Below are positions 17,179 through 25,637 of a stretch of 64,000 nucleotides of DNA, one piece after another. The notes beneath the pieces are model-generated. The model was given only the letters and a program-made list of their open reading frames with translations, searched no databases and was not told where the DNA came from. The first letter of the stretch is position 1, and each line of letters opens with the position of its first letter. Position numbers and translations under genes: made by a program. Source of the stretch: Nocardia jiangxiensis NBRC 101359 (lineage in GTDB: Bacteria; Actinomycetota; Actinomycetes; Mycobacteriales; Mycobacteriaceae); the NCBI RefSeq assembly GCF_000308615.1, contig NZ_BAGB01000061.1, forward strand, positions 62,001 through 126,000, read 5' to 3'.

Positions 17179-17882
17179 CCCAGACTCTCACCGATGCGCT
17201 CCTGGAGCCGATCCTGGCCCGGGACCCGGCCGGACCGCGGATCACCTATTACGACGACGCCACCGGCGCACGCATCGAACTGTCCGCCCTCACCCTGGCC
17301 AACTGGGCGGCCAAGACCGCGAACCTGCTCCGCGACGAATTCGGCCTCACCCCCGGCACGCGGGTCGCGGTGCTGCTGCCCGCGCACTGGCAGACCGCCG
17401 CGGTGCTGCTCGGCTGCTGGTGGGCCGGTGTGGAAGTGGTGCTGCGGCCCGACGACGACGCGGAACTCGCGCTGACCACCGCGGGGCGGCTCGACGAGGT
17501 CGACCACATCACCGAGGTGGTGGCGCTGTCGCTGGACGCGATGGGCGGTCCGGTGCGCGATCTGCCGCTCGGCGTCACCGATTTCGCGACGTCGGTGCGG
17601 ACCCACCGCGATCAGTTCCACCCGCGTGGCGCGGGCCTCGCGCTGGACGGCACATCCGTCGCCGACACTCTGGCGCAATCCCGCGAATCGGCTGCCCGGC
17701 AAGGAATCTCGGAGAAGGACCGGGTGCTGTCCGAGGCGCCCTGGGATACCTCCGCCGAGGTGATCGACGGTCTGCTCGCGGTGTACGCGGCGGGTGCGTC
17801 GCTGGTGCAGGTGGACAATGCCGATCCCGCGAAGCGTGCGCCGCGCGTCGGCACCGAGCACGTCACCGTGTCACGATCCTGA
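17166..17882 (+). CDS. TIGR03089 family protein
   Basis: This 238-residue protein of unknown function matches the actinobacterial family placed directly after the cpsA-like gene in mycobacteria (Rv3268 from memory). Its sequence resembles the N-terminal region of AMP-forming acyl-CoA ligases (LANWAAKTANLLRDEFGLTP, then GTRVAVLLPAHWQTAAVLLG), but the C-terminal adenylation half, including the catalytic Lys, is absent. An active ligase is therefore unlikely. The ATG lies inside the end of the LCP gene, so translation is probably coupled. A link to envelope assembly is inferred from context. Confidence 0.8.
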   Translation: MRELTQTLTDALLEPILARDPAGPRITYYDDATGARIELSALTLANWAAKTANLLRDEFGLTPGTRVAVLLPAHWQTAAVLLGCWWAGVEVVLRPDDDAELALTTAGRLDEVDHITEVVALSLDAMGGPVRDLPLGVTDFATSVRTHRDQFHPRGAGLALDGTSVADTLAQSRESAARQGISEKDRVLSEAPWDTSAEVIDGLLAVYAAGASLVQVDNADPAKRAPRVGTEHVTVSRS

Positions 17883-18176
17883 TCGATCGGCATCGCCATC
17901 GCGATCCGGACGGGTTCGCTATCGCGATCCGAATCGACTCGATGACGCACCCCGTTCGTGGATCCGCACACGGTTCGAAAGCGGCTGGGAGTGCGGTTAC
18001 CGATAGCGGGTGCGCCTGGGACAGAAGTGTGTACGCGCTGGTATCGCGCTCGTAGCATGGGGCGTGGCAGTCCTACCGCGGTAGGGGATCGAGTCCGACC
18101 GCAGGACGTTTCCGCGAGCAGTACGCGTACGTACCGTGGATGCCGACCGGACGACAACGACGATTTGGGGGTAGCT
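17883..18176 (+). other. Intergenic region before the P450 gene, with a short direct repeat
   Basis: These 294 bases hold no convincing gene. ATCGCGATCCG occurs twice, at 17898-17908 and 17921-17931, each copy containing the palindrome TCGCGA. No promoter consensus is clear. The region must carry the P450 promoter. Confidence 0.4.
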
Positions 18177-19481
18177 ATGGGGCCGCTGTACTGGATGCGG
18201 TGGATGTCGGTGCAGGGTGTGCCCCGGCTGGCGCTGAAGGCGTACGCCCGGCGCGGCGATCCGCTCGCGCAGTTGTTCGGCGATCCCGCGGTCACACATG
18301 ATCCGTACCCGCTGCTCGAGTCGATCCGCGCACGCGGGCGGCTGGTCCGGACGCCGTTCGCCTGGGTCACCGCCGAACACGATCTGTGCCGGAACATCCT
18401 GCGCGACAACGCGATGGGCGTGGTCAGCGCGGAGAGTTTCGACATTCCGCGCCCGCTGCGCAAGCTGACCGCCCTGGCCCCGCTCCCGCCGAATCCGATG
18501 GAGCCGCCGTCCATGCTGGTCATCGATCCGCCCGAGCACTCCCGGCTGCGGCGATCGGTCTCGGCGGCATTCACCCCGCGGGCCATCGGGCGACTGCGCG
18601 ATCGCGTCGAATCGGTTACCGAGGAACTGCTCGACGCACTGCCCTCGAACGGTTCGGCCGATCTGGTGGCCGATTTCGCCGCGCAGGTGCCGATCGCGAT
18701 CATCTCCGAGATGCTCGGCTTCCCGCACAGCACGAAGGACCGCTTCCTGGGCTGGGGCGATGCGATCAGCCCGCTGTTGGATATCGGTATCCCGTGGCGC
18801 TCCTACCGCAGTGCCGTGGCCGCCATCGAGGAGATGGACGAATTCGCCGACGAGCACATCGCGCAATTACGCCGCACCCCCGGCGAGGACATCCTGTCCA
18901 GCCTGGTCACCGCGGGCGAACTCGACGACCAGGATCTGAAGGCCACCGCGAGCCTGCTGATGGGCGCGGGATTCGAGACGACGGTCAACCTCATCGGCAA
19001 TGCCGTCGTACAACTGCTCGCCCATCCCGACCAGCTCGCCAGACTGCGCGAGGAGCCCGACCTGTGGCCCAACGCCGTCGACGAGGTGCTGCGTTTCGAT
19101 GCCCCCGTGCAGAACACCGGACGCGTCGCCCTGGAGCAAGTGGAGTACGAGGGCATCCCGATGCGCAAGGGTACGACCATCGCGCTGTCGCTGGCCGGCG
19201 CCAATCGCGATCCGAAGGTCTTCGAAGCTCCCGACCGTTTCGACGTCGGCCGCGCCAACGCCAAGGACCACCTGACCTTTTCCTCCGGAATCCACGTCTG
19301 CCTGGGCGCCAGCCTGGCCCGCATGGAGGCCGTGCACGCCCTGCGCGCACTGTTCGACCGCTTCCCTGATCTGCGATTGGACGGCCCACCGCAGCGGCGC
19401 CCACTGTTCACCCTGCACGGCTACAGCCGTATGCGAGCGAACCTCGGTCGCCGCCACGCCGACCACACCACGCCGGTCTGA
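18177..19481 (+). CDS. Cytochrome P450
   Basis: This 434-residue soluble P450 has the I-helix AGFETTVNLIGN with the conserved Thr (about residue 267), the K-helix ExxR within DEVLRFDAPVQ, and the haem loop FSSGIHVCLGASLARMEA with the thiolate Cys (about residue 377). The length and loop are typical of bacterial class I enzymes, which need a ferredoxin and reductase; none is encoded nearby. ATG 18177 follows GGGGGTAG. It stands alone between TIGR03089 and the convergent carboxylesterase gene. The substrate is unknown. Confidence 0.93.
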   Translation: MGPLYWMRWMSVQGVPRLALKAYARRGDPLAQLFGDPAVTHDPYPLLESIRARGRLVRTPFAWVTAEHDLCRNILRDNAMGVVSAESFDIPRPLRKLTALAPLPPNPMEPPSMLVIDPPEHSRLRRSVSAAFTPRAIGRLRDRVESVTEELLDALPSNGSADLVADFAAQVPIAIISEMLGFPHSTKDRFLGWGDAISPLLDIGIPWRSYRSAVAAIEEMDEFADEHIAQLRRTPGEDILSSLVTAGELDDQDLKATASLLMGAGFETTVNLIGNAVVQLLAHPDQLARLREEPDLWPNAVDEVLRFDAPVQNTGRVALEQVEYEGIPMRKGTTIALSLAGANRDPKVFEAPDRFDVGRANAKDHLTFSSGIHVCLGASLARMEAVHALRALFDRFPDLRLDGPPQRRPLFTLHGYSRMRANLGRRHADHTTPV

Positions 19482-19494
19482 CGGACGCCGCGGC

Positions 19495-21069
19495 TCAGCT
19501 GAAGCCGACGACCTGGTCGCCCCACGCGCTGTAGAGGTCGTGGTCCGGATCGTCCACGATCCGGTCCGCGACGTCGATAAGCAGTGTGGCGCGGGTGGAT
19601 TCGCGGTACGGCGGCCAGTGCTTGGATCCGTCCAACGCCGCGGGTACGCCGTGCTCGGCGAATGCCAGCCAGCGCCGCATCATCCGGCCCGAGACCTCCA
19701 TGGCCGCCTTGCGGCCACCGAGCCAGAACGTCGGATCATGGTTGAGGGTGCCGAAATTGCCGAAGACATACGGCAATTCGGTGGCATGTCCCGCGCCGAC
19801 CCGCGCCGCCTTCAACATCGGGGTGGCCTGGTCGAATCGGTACATCCAGGTGCGGGTGTGCCGGGAGTGCGCATCGGCGACCCAGTGCGCGGGCATCCGG
19901 AACGCGGCGTCGGTGGACATCGCCAGGGCGCCGCGGGGTTTGCTCAGATCCGGGTAGGCCGAGGTGATCTCGGCGATCCGCTCGGGCGACATCTCGGGAT
20001 GATCGGCGGCGACTCCCTTGAGCATGGCGTTCACCGCATCCGGGGTGACCGGCATGATCGGCGAGCGGAACAGCCGGAACAGCGATGCCTCGTCCCGGTT
20101 GGTGCCGATCATCAGGGGCACCCGATGTGAGCGTCCCTGCTGGAAGCGGTCGGTGGGATAGGTGGGCAGCAGATCGCCGTCCACCACGGGCGCGGCGGCC
20201 AACCGGCCCGGGGATTGCAGCGGCACCTCGTCCAGCAGGATCCCAGCCGCCTCGACGATCCGATCGATCGGGCATTCGAGCAGTTCGTTCACCCGCTGCC
20301 GCGGCAGATCCATCAGCTCCAGGAATCGACCGGCCACACCGATGGCTCGTTCGGGCCCGAAAACCGATGTGGCGGGCGGGCTCTGGGCGATGGCCCGATG
20401 AAACAGCCCGGCGGCCGGAGGCGAGGTGAGCAGGGCGGTCACACATCCCGCACCCGAGGATTCGCCGAACAGCGTCACATTGCCGGGATCACCGCCGAAC
20501 GCGGCGATATTGTCACGCACCCACTCCAGTGCGGCGATCTGATCGTGCAGGCCCAGATTCGGCACGAATTCGCGCCCGAGTGAGGACAGGTCCAGAAAGC
20601 CCAGCGCACCCAGCCGGTAGTTGACCCCGACCACGACGACATCGCCGGTCTCGGCGAGTTTGCGCCCGTCATAGATGCCCTGGGCGGCGGTCCCGAGACA
20701 GTACGCCCCGCCGTGCAACCAGACCATCACCGGACGCGGCTCCGAATGTGCTGCGGCCGGAGCCCATACGTTCACCCACAGACAGTCCTCACCCATCCGC
20801 AGACCGGAATCGACCGGCACCATGGTGCCCATCGTCTGCGGGGCGATCTCACCGAACTCGGTGCAGTCGCGTTCCCCGTCCCACGGGACCGGCGGTTGCG
20901 GGCGGCTGAACCGATTGGGCCCGGCCGGGGACGCCGCATACGGAATGCCGCGCCAGACGTGCACCGATCCGTCGTGGAATCCACGCACCGCACCCGCGGC
21001 GGTGCGGGCTACGGGTTCGGGGCCACGGGTGTCCACACCGGGAGCCTCCTGGAAGAATTGAGTGCTCAT
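19495..21069 (-). CDS. Type-B carboxylesterase/lipase
   Basis: This 524-residue alpha/beta hydrolase has the family signatures EDCLWVNVWAP and FGESSGAGCV (nucleophile Ser). The acid and base are likely the Glu in TNRDEASLF and the His in GAGHATELPYVFG. The oxyanion loop LHGGAYCLG is present. No signal peptide follows the chosen start, so it is probably cytoplasmic. ATG 21069 has a purine-rich GCGAGG ten bases upstream; the frame is open to 21186. It converges on the P450 gene with a 13-base gap. It may hydrolyse xenobiotic or lipid esters. Confidence 0.9.
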   Translation of the reverse strand: MSTQFFQEAPGVDTRGPEPVARTAAGAVRGFHDGSVHVWRGIPYAASPAGPNRFSRPQPPVPWDGERDCTEFGEIAPQTMGTMVPVDSGLRMGEDCLWVNVWAPAAAHSEPRPVMVWLHGGAYCLGTAAQGIYDGRKLAETGDVVVVGVNYRLGALGFLDLSSLGREFVPNLGLHDQIAALEWVRDNIAAFGGDPGNVTLFGESSGAGCVTALLTSPPAAGLFHRAIAQSPPATSVFGPERAIGVAGRFLELMDLPRQRVNELLECPIDRIVEAAGILLDEVPLQSPGRLAAAPVVDGDLLPTYPTDRFQQGRSHRVPLMIGTNRDEASLFRLFRSPIMPVTPDAVNAMLKGVAADHPEMSPERIAEITSAYPDLSKPRGALAMSTDAAFRMPAHWVADAHSRHTRTWMYRFDQATPMLKAARVGAGHATELPYVFGNFGTLNHDPTFWLGGRKAAMEVSGRMMRRWLAFAEHGVPAALDGSKHWPPYRESTRATLLIDVADRIVDDPDHDLYSAWGDQVVGFS

Positions 21070-21216
21070 TCCCGTACCTCGCTCGTGCTCGACTCCGGTA
21101 CGACCACCGCGGCAGCTGCGCCTATCACTCGCTGGCCCATGCGGCACCTCCTCAACTCTCTGTAACGAGAGTACGTCCGAGATCATGTCCGACGGCGAAG
21201 CCCGAGCGCTCGCACG

Positions 21217-21489
21217 TCAGCCGCGATCGATATGACCGAGATCGCGACCGGGATCGATCCGGTCGCGTACGCGCTGTTTGAGCAGCGCGATATCGGGGAA
21301 TCCGCCGTCGGACCTGCGTTCCCAGATCTGGTCTCCGTCGAGTGTGATGCGGAAGACACCCCCGTCCCCCGGGACCAGCGCCACCTCCGACAGTTCGGTG
21401 GCGAAGGTACTCAACAGCTCCTGAGCCATCCAACCCGCTCGCAGCAGCCAGCGGCATTGGGTGCAGTACTCGATCGCGACTCGTGGCAT
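21217..21489 (-). CDS. Rdx/SelT-SelW-SelH family thioredoxin-like protein
   Basis: This 90-residue protein has a thioredoxin-like fold of the selenoprotein W type, with the redox motif CTQC at residues 9-12 (VAIEYCTQCRWLLRAGWMAQ) and the later FRITLDGDQIWERRSDGGFP typical of the family. Cys replaces selenocysteine at both positions. The function in bacteria is unknown; redox sensing or repair is suspected. The gene has its own short upstream region and is on the same strand as the YchJ-like gene, 140 bases downstream of its stop. Confidence 0.88.
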   Translation of the reverse strand: MPRVAIEYCTQCRWLLRAGWMAQELLSTFATELSEVALVPGDGGVFRITLDGDQIWERRSDGGFPDIALLKQRVRDRIDPGRDLGHIDRG

Positions 21490-21629
21490 ATCCGCACCCT
21501 ACGTCGACAGCGGATATGCCCATGGAAAAACTTGTAGCAACTCCTCCGCTTCCTCGGTGCTTCCGTAGTGGGAACGGTATGAGCGTCCCCGGCACCGGGC
21601 AATAACTCGGGAAAGCCGCACCCGAATCG

Positions 21630-22034
21630 TTACATCTCGACATCTCCGTCCAGGTAGCGCCATGCGCCCTCGACCCTGGCAAATCTGCTGCACTCGTGCA
21701 GCACACCTCGTCCGGCCGCGCTGCGGTAGTGCGCGCGGAATTCCACGACACCGTTGTCGTCGAACGGACCGCCGGCCTGCGTGCGCACAATCTCCAGGAA
21801 CATCCAGCGCTGCCCCGGATCCAGCTCGAGCTGACGCGGCCGGGTCCGGGGATGCCAGGACGCGAGCAGATATGCGGTGTCGCCAACGGCGAACGCGGTG
21901 TACCGCGATCGCATGAGCGTCTCGGCAGTGGGTGCGGGCCGAGTGCCGTCCAAGCGCGGCCCGCAGCACTGCTCGAACGATTCACCACTGCGGCAGGGAC
22001 ACCGATCGGCGCCGGCCGGAGATTCGCTGTGCAT
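21630..22034 (-). CDS. YchJ-like protein (UPF0225) with SEC-C zinc motif
   Basis: This 134-residue protein starts with a SEC-C zinc ribbon (CPCRSGESFEQCCGPRLDG; Cys at about residues 12, 14, 23 and 24) and continues with the YchJ/NTF2-like middle domain, with landmarks ETLMRSRYTAFAVGDTAYLL and WMFLEIVRTQAGGPFDDNGVVEF. The family is widespread and of unknown biochemical role. ATG 22034 is used because the ribbon begins shortly after it; an upstream start at 22082 adds 16 unlikely residues. Confidence 0.9.
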   Translation of the reverse strand: MHSESPAGADRCPCRSGESFEQCCGPRLDGTRPAPTAETLMRSRYTAFAVGDTAYLLASWHPRTRPRQLELDPGQRWMFLEIVRTQAGGPFDDNGVVEFRAHYRSAAGRGVLHECSRFARVEGAWRYLDGDVEM

Positions 22035-22127
22035 CGTTCGATTATCGGATCCGGGCGGCCCGCATACGGACCGCCCGGTCACCGACGCGGGTGCGGCGCC
22101 GGGTCATCGGATCCGCACCCGTCCGGT

Positions 22128-22223
22128 TCACAGCATGCTGAGCAGGTTCAGGACGCTGGCCAGCGCCGAGCTGGCATTGGCCAACAGTGCCGAACCGGAG
22201 TTGAGCAGGTTGAGCGTATCCAT
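22128..22223 (-). CDS. 31-residue hydrophobic peptide, no known family
   Basis: An ATG at 22221-22223 opens a 31-codon frame ending in TGA. The peptide starts MDTLNLLNSGSALLANASSA and ends LASVLNLLSML. It consists almost only of Leu, Ala, Ser and Asn, with a single charged residue (Asp2) and no Cys, Lys or Arg. AAAGAGAG lies about seven bases before the start. The short repeat LNLLNS...LNLLS and the spacing of Leu suggest an amphipathic helix. Size, lack of signal peptide and the MD start resemble the small helical channel peptides PorA/PorH of corynebacteria and the phenol-soluble modulins, but no homology is claimed. A similar peptide gene is at 33370-33486. Confidence 0.55.
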   Translation of the reverse strand: MDTLNLLNSGSALLANASSALASVLNLLSML

Positions 22224-22398
22224 GATGCAGCTCTCTTTCATCGAGACAGATGAAACCCGACCGTGTACAACCGCATTCACGCCGCAAACCGAGCAGCAAG
22301 CACACAGTACTGTCCATAGGTCATCTGCATCACCGAAATCCCCATGTTGATAGCGATATTGGGGCGTTCGTCACTGAACTGCCGGACAATACGGGCCA

Positions 22399-22839
22399 TT
22401 ACGACCGGACGGTATGTGGTTGCTTGCCCATAGCCAGATTGTCGGATTCGGCCAACGCGGCCAATTCGTCGGCGAGCCGGGCGGTTTCGTCGAACCAGCG
22501 ACGCAGCTCGACCGCGGTCGGGGCCAGCTCGTAATCCTGGTGATGCCCCACTCGGGACAGCGTCGCCCACAGCGCCGAGATCCGGGCCGAGGTCTCCTGG
22601 CCGGCATAGGAATCCAGCGCCAGCAGCTGGGCCCGCATACTGCACCGGGCCAACGGTGGGGCCACCACCAGCCACAGCCGGTCGATGGACTGTTCGAGCG
22701 CCAGGCGCAGGATCCACACCGTCGCCCGCGACCACAGCCCGCCCGCATCGGTCACGATGCCGCGCAGCAGCTCATCCGCCGCGGCGAGGCGCTGCGCGAC
22801 CGTCGGCGGCTGTGACTCCGGCGCTACGGATTCAGCCAT
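22399..22839 (-). CDS. Small helical partner of the SMC-like ATPase, unknown function
   Basis: This 146-residue cytoplasmic protein has no recognised domain. It is predicted mostly alpha-helical (VAQRLAAADELLRGIVTDAG, then LRLALEQSIDRLWLVVAPPL). There are no metal or catalytic motifs. Its ATG overlaps the last 16 bases of the ATPase gene, so the two are coupled and the proteins probably work together. Small helical partners of this kind accompany SMC-like ATPases in several defence and DNA-repair modules; that parallel is inference only. Confidence 0.72.
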   Translation of the reverse strand: MAESVAPESQPPTVAQRLAAADELLRGIVTDAGGLWSRATVWILRLALEQSIDRLWLVVAPPLARCSMRAQLLALDSYAGQETSARISALWATLSRVGHHQDYELAPTAVELRRWFDETARLADELAALAESDNLAMGKQPHTVRS

Positions 22840-25238
22840 TTGACGAATTTCCTCGTCCCGCTGATCAATTCGCGGGTGCGGCGATCGATCCGGATATGCG
22901 CCCCGGCGGCCGCGTCCCGCAGCACCGCCCGCGCCCAGGCCGCATCACGGTCGAGCAGATCGTTCAGATCGTCCACCCGGTCCGGATCGCCGAAGACGGC
23001 CAGCGACACCTTCTCCCAGGTGGTGCGCGCGGCGTCGACCCGGCGCTGCACCTCGCGGTGATCGATCCCCTCGGCCAGCAGCGTGCGCCGGGACCTGGCC
23101 AGTGCGGCGGCCTCGATCGCCGACCGGCAGCAGGTCACCACCAGTTCGTCCGCGATGGAACGGGGCAGCTGTTTGGTGCGCGCCAAGGCGTTGGCATCGC
23201 TGAGATAGCGCCGCACCGGATCCTCCGCGACGCGCACCTCCACGGCCGAGCGTTCCCGCCGCTGTACATCCAGAACCGTTGCATCCAGCCGCAATCGGCG
23301 CACCGCCTCGGCCAGCCGCTCGTCGTGGGTGAACACCACGACCTGACGTCCGCTGCGCGCGGCCGCGGCCAGGACCCGGGCCAGGCCGTCCACCTTGGCC
23401 GGATCCATCGCCTGCACCGGATCATCGATGACGACGAAGCCGAACGGACTCTCCGGCACCGTCGCGCGCGGCAGGAACAGCGCCAGGCCCAGGGCGTGCA
23501 ACTCGCCCTGACTCATCACCCCCAGCGCATTGCTCCCCGCCTCGTCGACGGTGACATCCAGCAGCACCTTGCGGCTGGCTCCGGCGTTGCCCTGCAACCG
23601 GATCACCCCGAGGTCCACATTGCTCTGCTGGCGCAGTCCGCGCCAAATTCCGCGGGCGTGCTCGGCCAGCGGAGCCATCCGCTCCTCGCGCAGTCCGGCG
23701 GCGGCCGATTTGAGCCAGTCCTCGGCGCGCCGGACGGTGTGCAGCTCGGATTCGGCGGCCGCGACCGTCCGCGCACCCTGCAGCCACGCGGCGATGCGCG
23801 GAACCAGTGGCACCCACACCGCGTCGAGCCGATCCAATTCCTTACGAGCCGAACCACGCAACGCCGCGAGCAGCCGAGCAAGATCCGCGTGGGCGGACCG
23901 CAACCGCGCCGGAAACTCCACATCCGGTTCCGCCTGCGCCAGCACCGCCCACGCGGACCAGGCCCGCCGCGCCGGTCCGGTGTCCACGTTGGGCGCCTGC
24001 GGCGGAGGCGGATCCAGTTCGGCGGGTACCGGCAGCACCAGGGCGCGGGCGCGTTCGGCGGCGGCGAGCAGAGCGTCGCGAGCCGCGGTGACCGCGGCTG
24101 CGCGCTCGGTCAGCCGGGCGATCTGGGTGTCGGTCTCGTGCAGCCACTGCGCATCGAGCGTGCCCGACCCGCACACCGGGCAGGCACACGTGCCTGCGGC
24201 CAGCGCATGTGTACGGGCGCGGGCGAGCAGCTCCAGCACACGCAATTCCGCCTCGGTATCGCCGGTCGTCAGCTCGCTCAGCCGCCGCGCACCCGCCTGG
24301 ACCGCCGCGGCGGCCTCCGCCACCGACTCCGCATCCGGCAATCGCAGCCGGAGCATCGACTGCAATGCGGCGGTGCCCGCCGGATCGTGCCGGGCGCCCG
24401 ACACCTCGCCGCCGATGGCCGCCAGATCCGGATCGGCGACCCGCAGCAGCTGCGCGACCCGAGCCGCGCGGTCGTCGGCGACCGAATCCAGAGCGATGAG
24501 CAGTTCGTTGCGTTCGTCGCGGGATTGTCTTGCCGCACGCTCCAATTCCAGGCGGCGCACCCGGGTGCGCTCCTGCGCCGCGGTGAGATCGTCCAGGCCC
24601 AGCAGCCGATGCAGGGCGTCGAACAGATCACTGGGGCGGCCGTCGACCAGCGCGCCGAGTTCGCTGTAGGACAGGAACGGCCGGTAGAGCTCGAGTGCAC
24701 GAGACCATCGCTCGACGCGAAATTCGGTGGGGTCGGCGGCTTTTCGCGACTGCGTCCAGGTGCCGCCGGTGAGATCGGATCCCTCGGGCCACTCGCGGGC
24801 GATCGTCAGCGCGCCGTCCGGAGTAGCTGCGGTGAGCTCCACCTCGACCCGGGAGGTATTGCCGTCGTGCAGGTTTCGCCATCCCTCGCGCCAGACCGAA
24901 GCCCGGCCCGCCCAGCGACGCGTATCACCGGTCAGGGCCAGCTCGGCGGCCTCGGCGAAACTCGATTTGCCGGATCCGTTGCGCCCCACCACGAGCGTGA
25001 GTCCCGGGCCCGGATCCAGACGTAGCGATGCCTCGGGGCCGATACCGCGGAAGCCGCGAACTCGAATGGTGCGCAGGAAGATTCCGTTCATCCCCAGACT
25101 CGGCGACGGGTCGGGTTCGGCGTCCAGCGCGGCCAGCACCGCACTCGATACCTCCGGGGTGATCGTCGGATCGGCATCCAGGCGGTGCAGCACCAGATCG
25201 GACAGGCGTTGCGCGACGCCGGTGGACACGTCCCCCAA
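22824..25238 (-). CDS. SMC/Rad50-like AAA ATPase with zinc-hook
   Basis: This 804-residue protein has a 50-residue helical preface, then an ATPase head: IRVRGFRGIG and VVGRNGSGKSSF (Walker A, residues 85-92). Helical arms follow with CPVCGSGTLDAQ at about residue 350, a Rad50-type CPxC zinc hook. The second half supplies the signature MSQGELHALGLALFLPRA (about 575), Walker B and D-loop VVIDDPVQAMDPAKVDGLAR (about 602) and the switch His in VFTHDERL. The arms are short, so it is closer to RecF/RecN-like antiphage ATPases than to SbcC. A helical extension of about 160 residues follows the head. TTG 25238 is preferred because GGAGGG lies eight bases upstream; TTG 25256 is possible. It is first in a two-gene operon. 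Confidence 0.85.
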   Translation of the reverse strand: MGDVSTGVAQRLSDLVLHRLDADPTITPEVSSAVLAALDAEPDPSPSLGMNGIFLRTIRVRGFRGIGPEASLRLDPGPGLTLVVGRNGSGKSSFAEAAELALTGDTRRWAGRASVWREGWRNLHDGNTSRVEVELTAATPDGALTIAREWPEGSDLTGGTWTQSRKAADPTEFRVERWSRALELYRPFLSYSELGALVDGRPSDLFDALHRLLGLDDLTAAQERTRVRRLELERAARQSRDERNELLIALDSVADDRAARVAQLLRVADPDLAAIGGEVSGARHDPAGTAALQSMLRLRLPDAESVAEAAAAVQAGARRLSELTTGDTEAELRVLELLARARTHALAAGTCACPVCGSGTLDAQWLHETDTQIARLTERAAAVTAARDALLAAAERARALVLPVPAELDPPPPQAPNVDTGPARRAWSAWAVLAQAEPDVEFPARLRSAHADLARLLAALRGSARKELDRLDAVWVPLVPRIAAWLQGARTVAAAESELHTVRRAEDWLKSAAAGLREERMAPLAEHARGIWRGLRQQSNVDLGVIRLQGNAGASRKVLLDVTVDEAGSNALGVMSQGELHALGLALFLPRATVPESPFGFVVIDDPVQAMDPAKVDGLARVLAAAARSGRQVVVFTHDERLAEAVRRLRLDATVLDVQRRERSAVEVRVAEDPVRRYLSDANALARTKQLPRSIADELVVTCCRSAIEAAALARSRRTLLAEGIDHREVQRRVDAARTTWEKVSLAVFGDPDRVDDLNDLLDRDAAWARAVLRDAAAGAHIRIDRRTRELISGTRKFVKWLNP

Positions 25239-25637
25239 CTGCCACTCCCTCCGCAAACGCCGTAGCGCGTTCGGACTACCGATATGCCGACGCTACCGGA
25301 TGCGCCGCACACTCGCGTATGCCGGAGGCCGCGAACCGTCCCGGACGGGGTGCTTATGGCCATCGAGCGGTGATCCGCCCGATGTCCACCCCTCGGCCGT
25401 CCCCGGCCGGGCAGTTCTACGGGTCTCGCCCGAATTCGGGCGGTTCGGATCAACCGAACAGAACAGAATGACAGAGTTCGATCTCCAGCACAAGAGCACA
25501 TGAAGTTTCAATTACTCACCGCCCCAGCGACATTGGTCTCGCAAACCCACCGCGAACCCGGTCGCCGAACCCGTCGGGCGATTCCTGTCGGTGGGGTGGG
25601 GTAGAAATCCGATCAACCGAATGAACGGGGGACGGCA
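25239..25637. other. Divergent control region between the SMC-like and SWIM operons
   Basis: These 399 bases contain no convincing gene on either strand. CGCCCGAATTCGGGCG at 25427-25442 is a 16-base perfect palindrome. The stretch 25490-25560 is less GC-rich than its surroundings and could hold the rightward promoter, but no -35/-10 pair is clear. GGGGGA before 25638 is the ribosome site of the SWIM gene. Confidence 0.5.

Noticed and set aside
22277..22360. Short minus-strand frame ending QMTYGQYCVLAARFAA upstream of the 31-residue peptide gene
   Set aside because: It is the tail of a shadow frame of the 146-residue gene, with no ribosome site of its own.
25427..25442. CGCCCGAATTCGGGCG palindrome as a terminator or operator
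   Set aside because: It is perfect but has no T-run and no related copy nearby, so it is only listed in the description of the gap.
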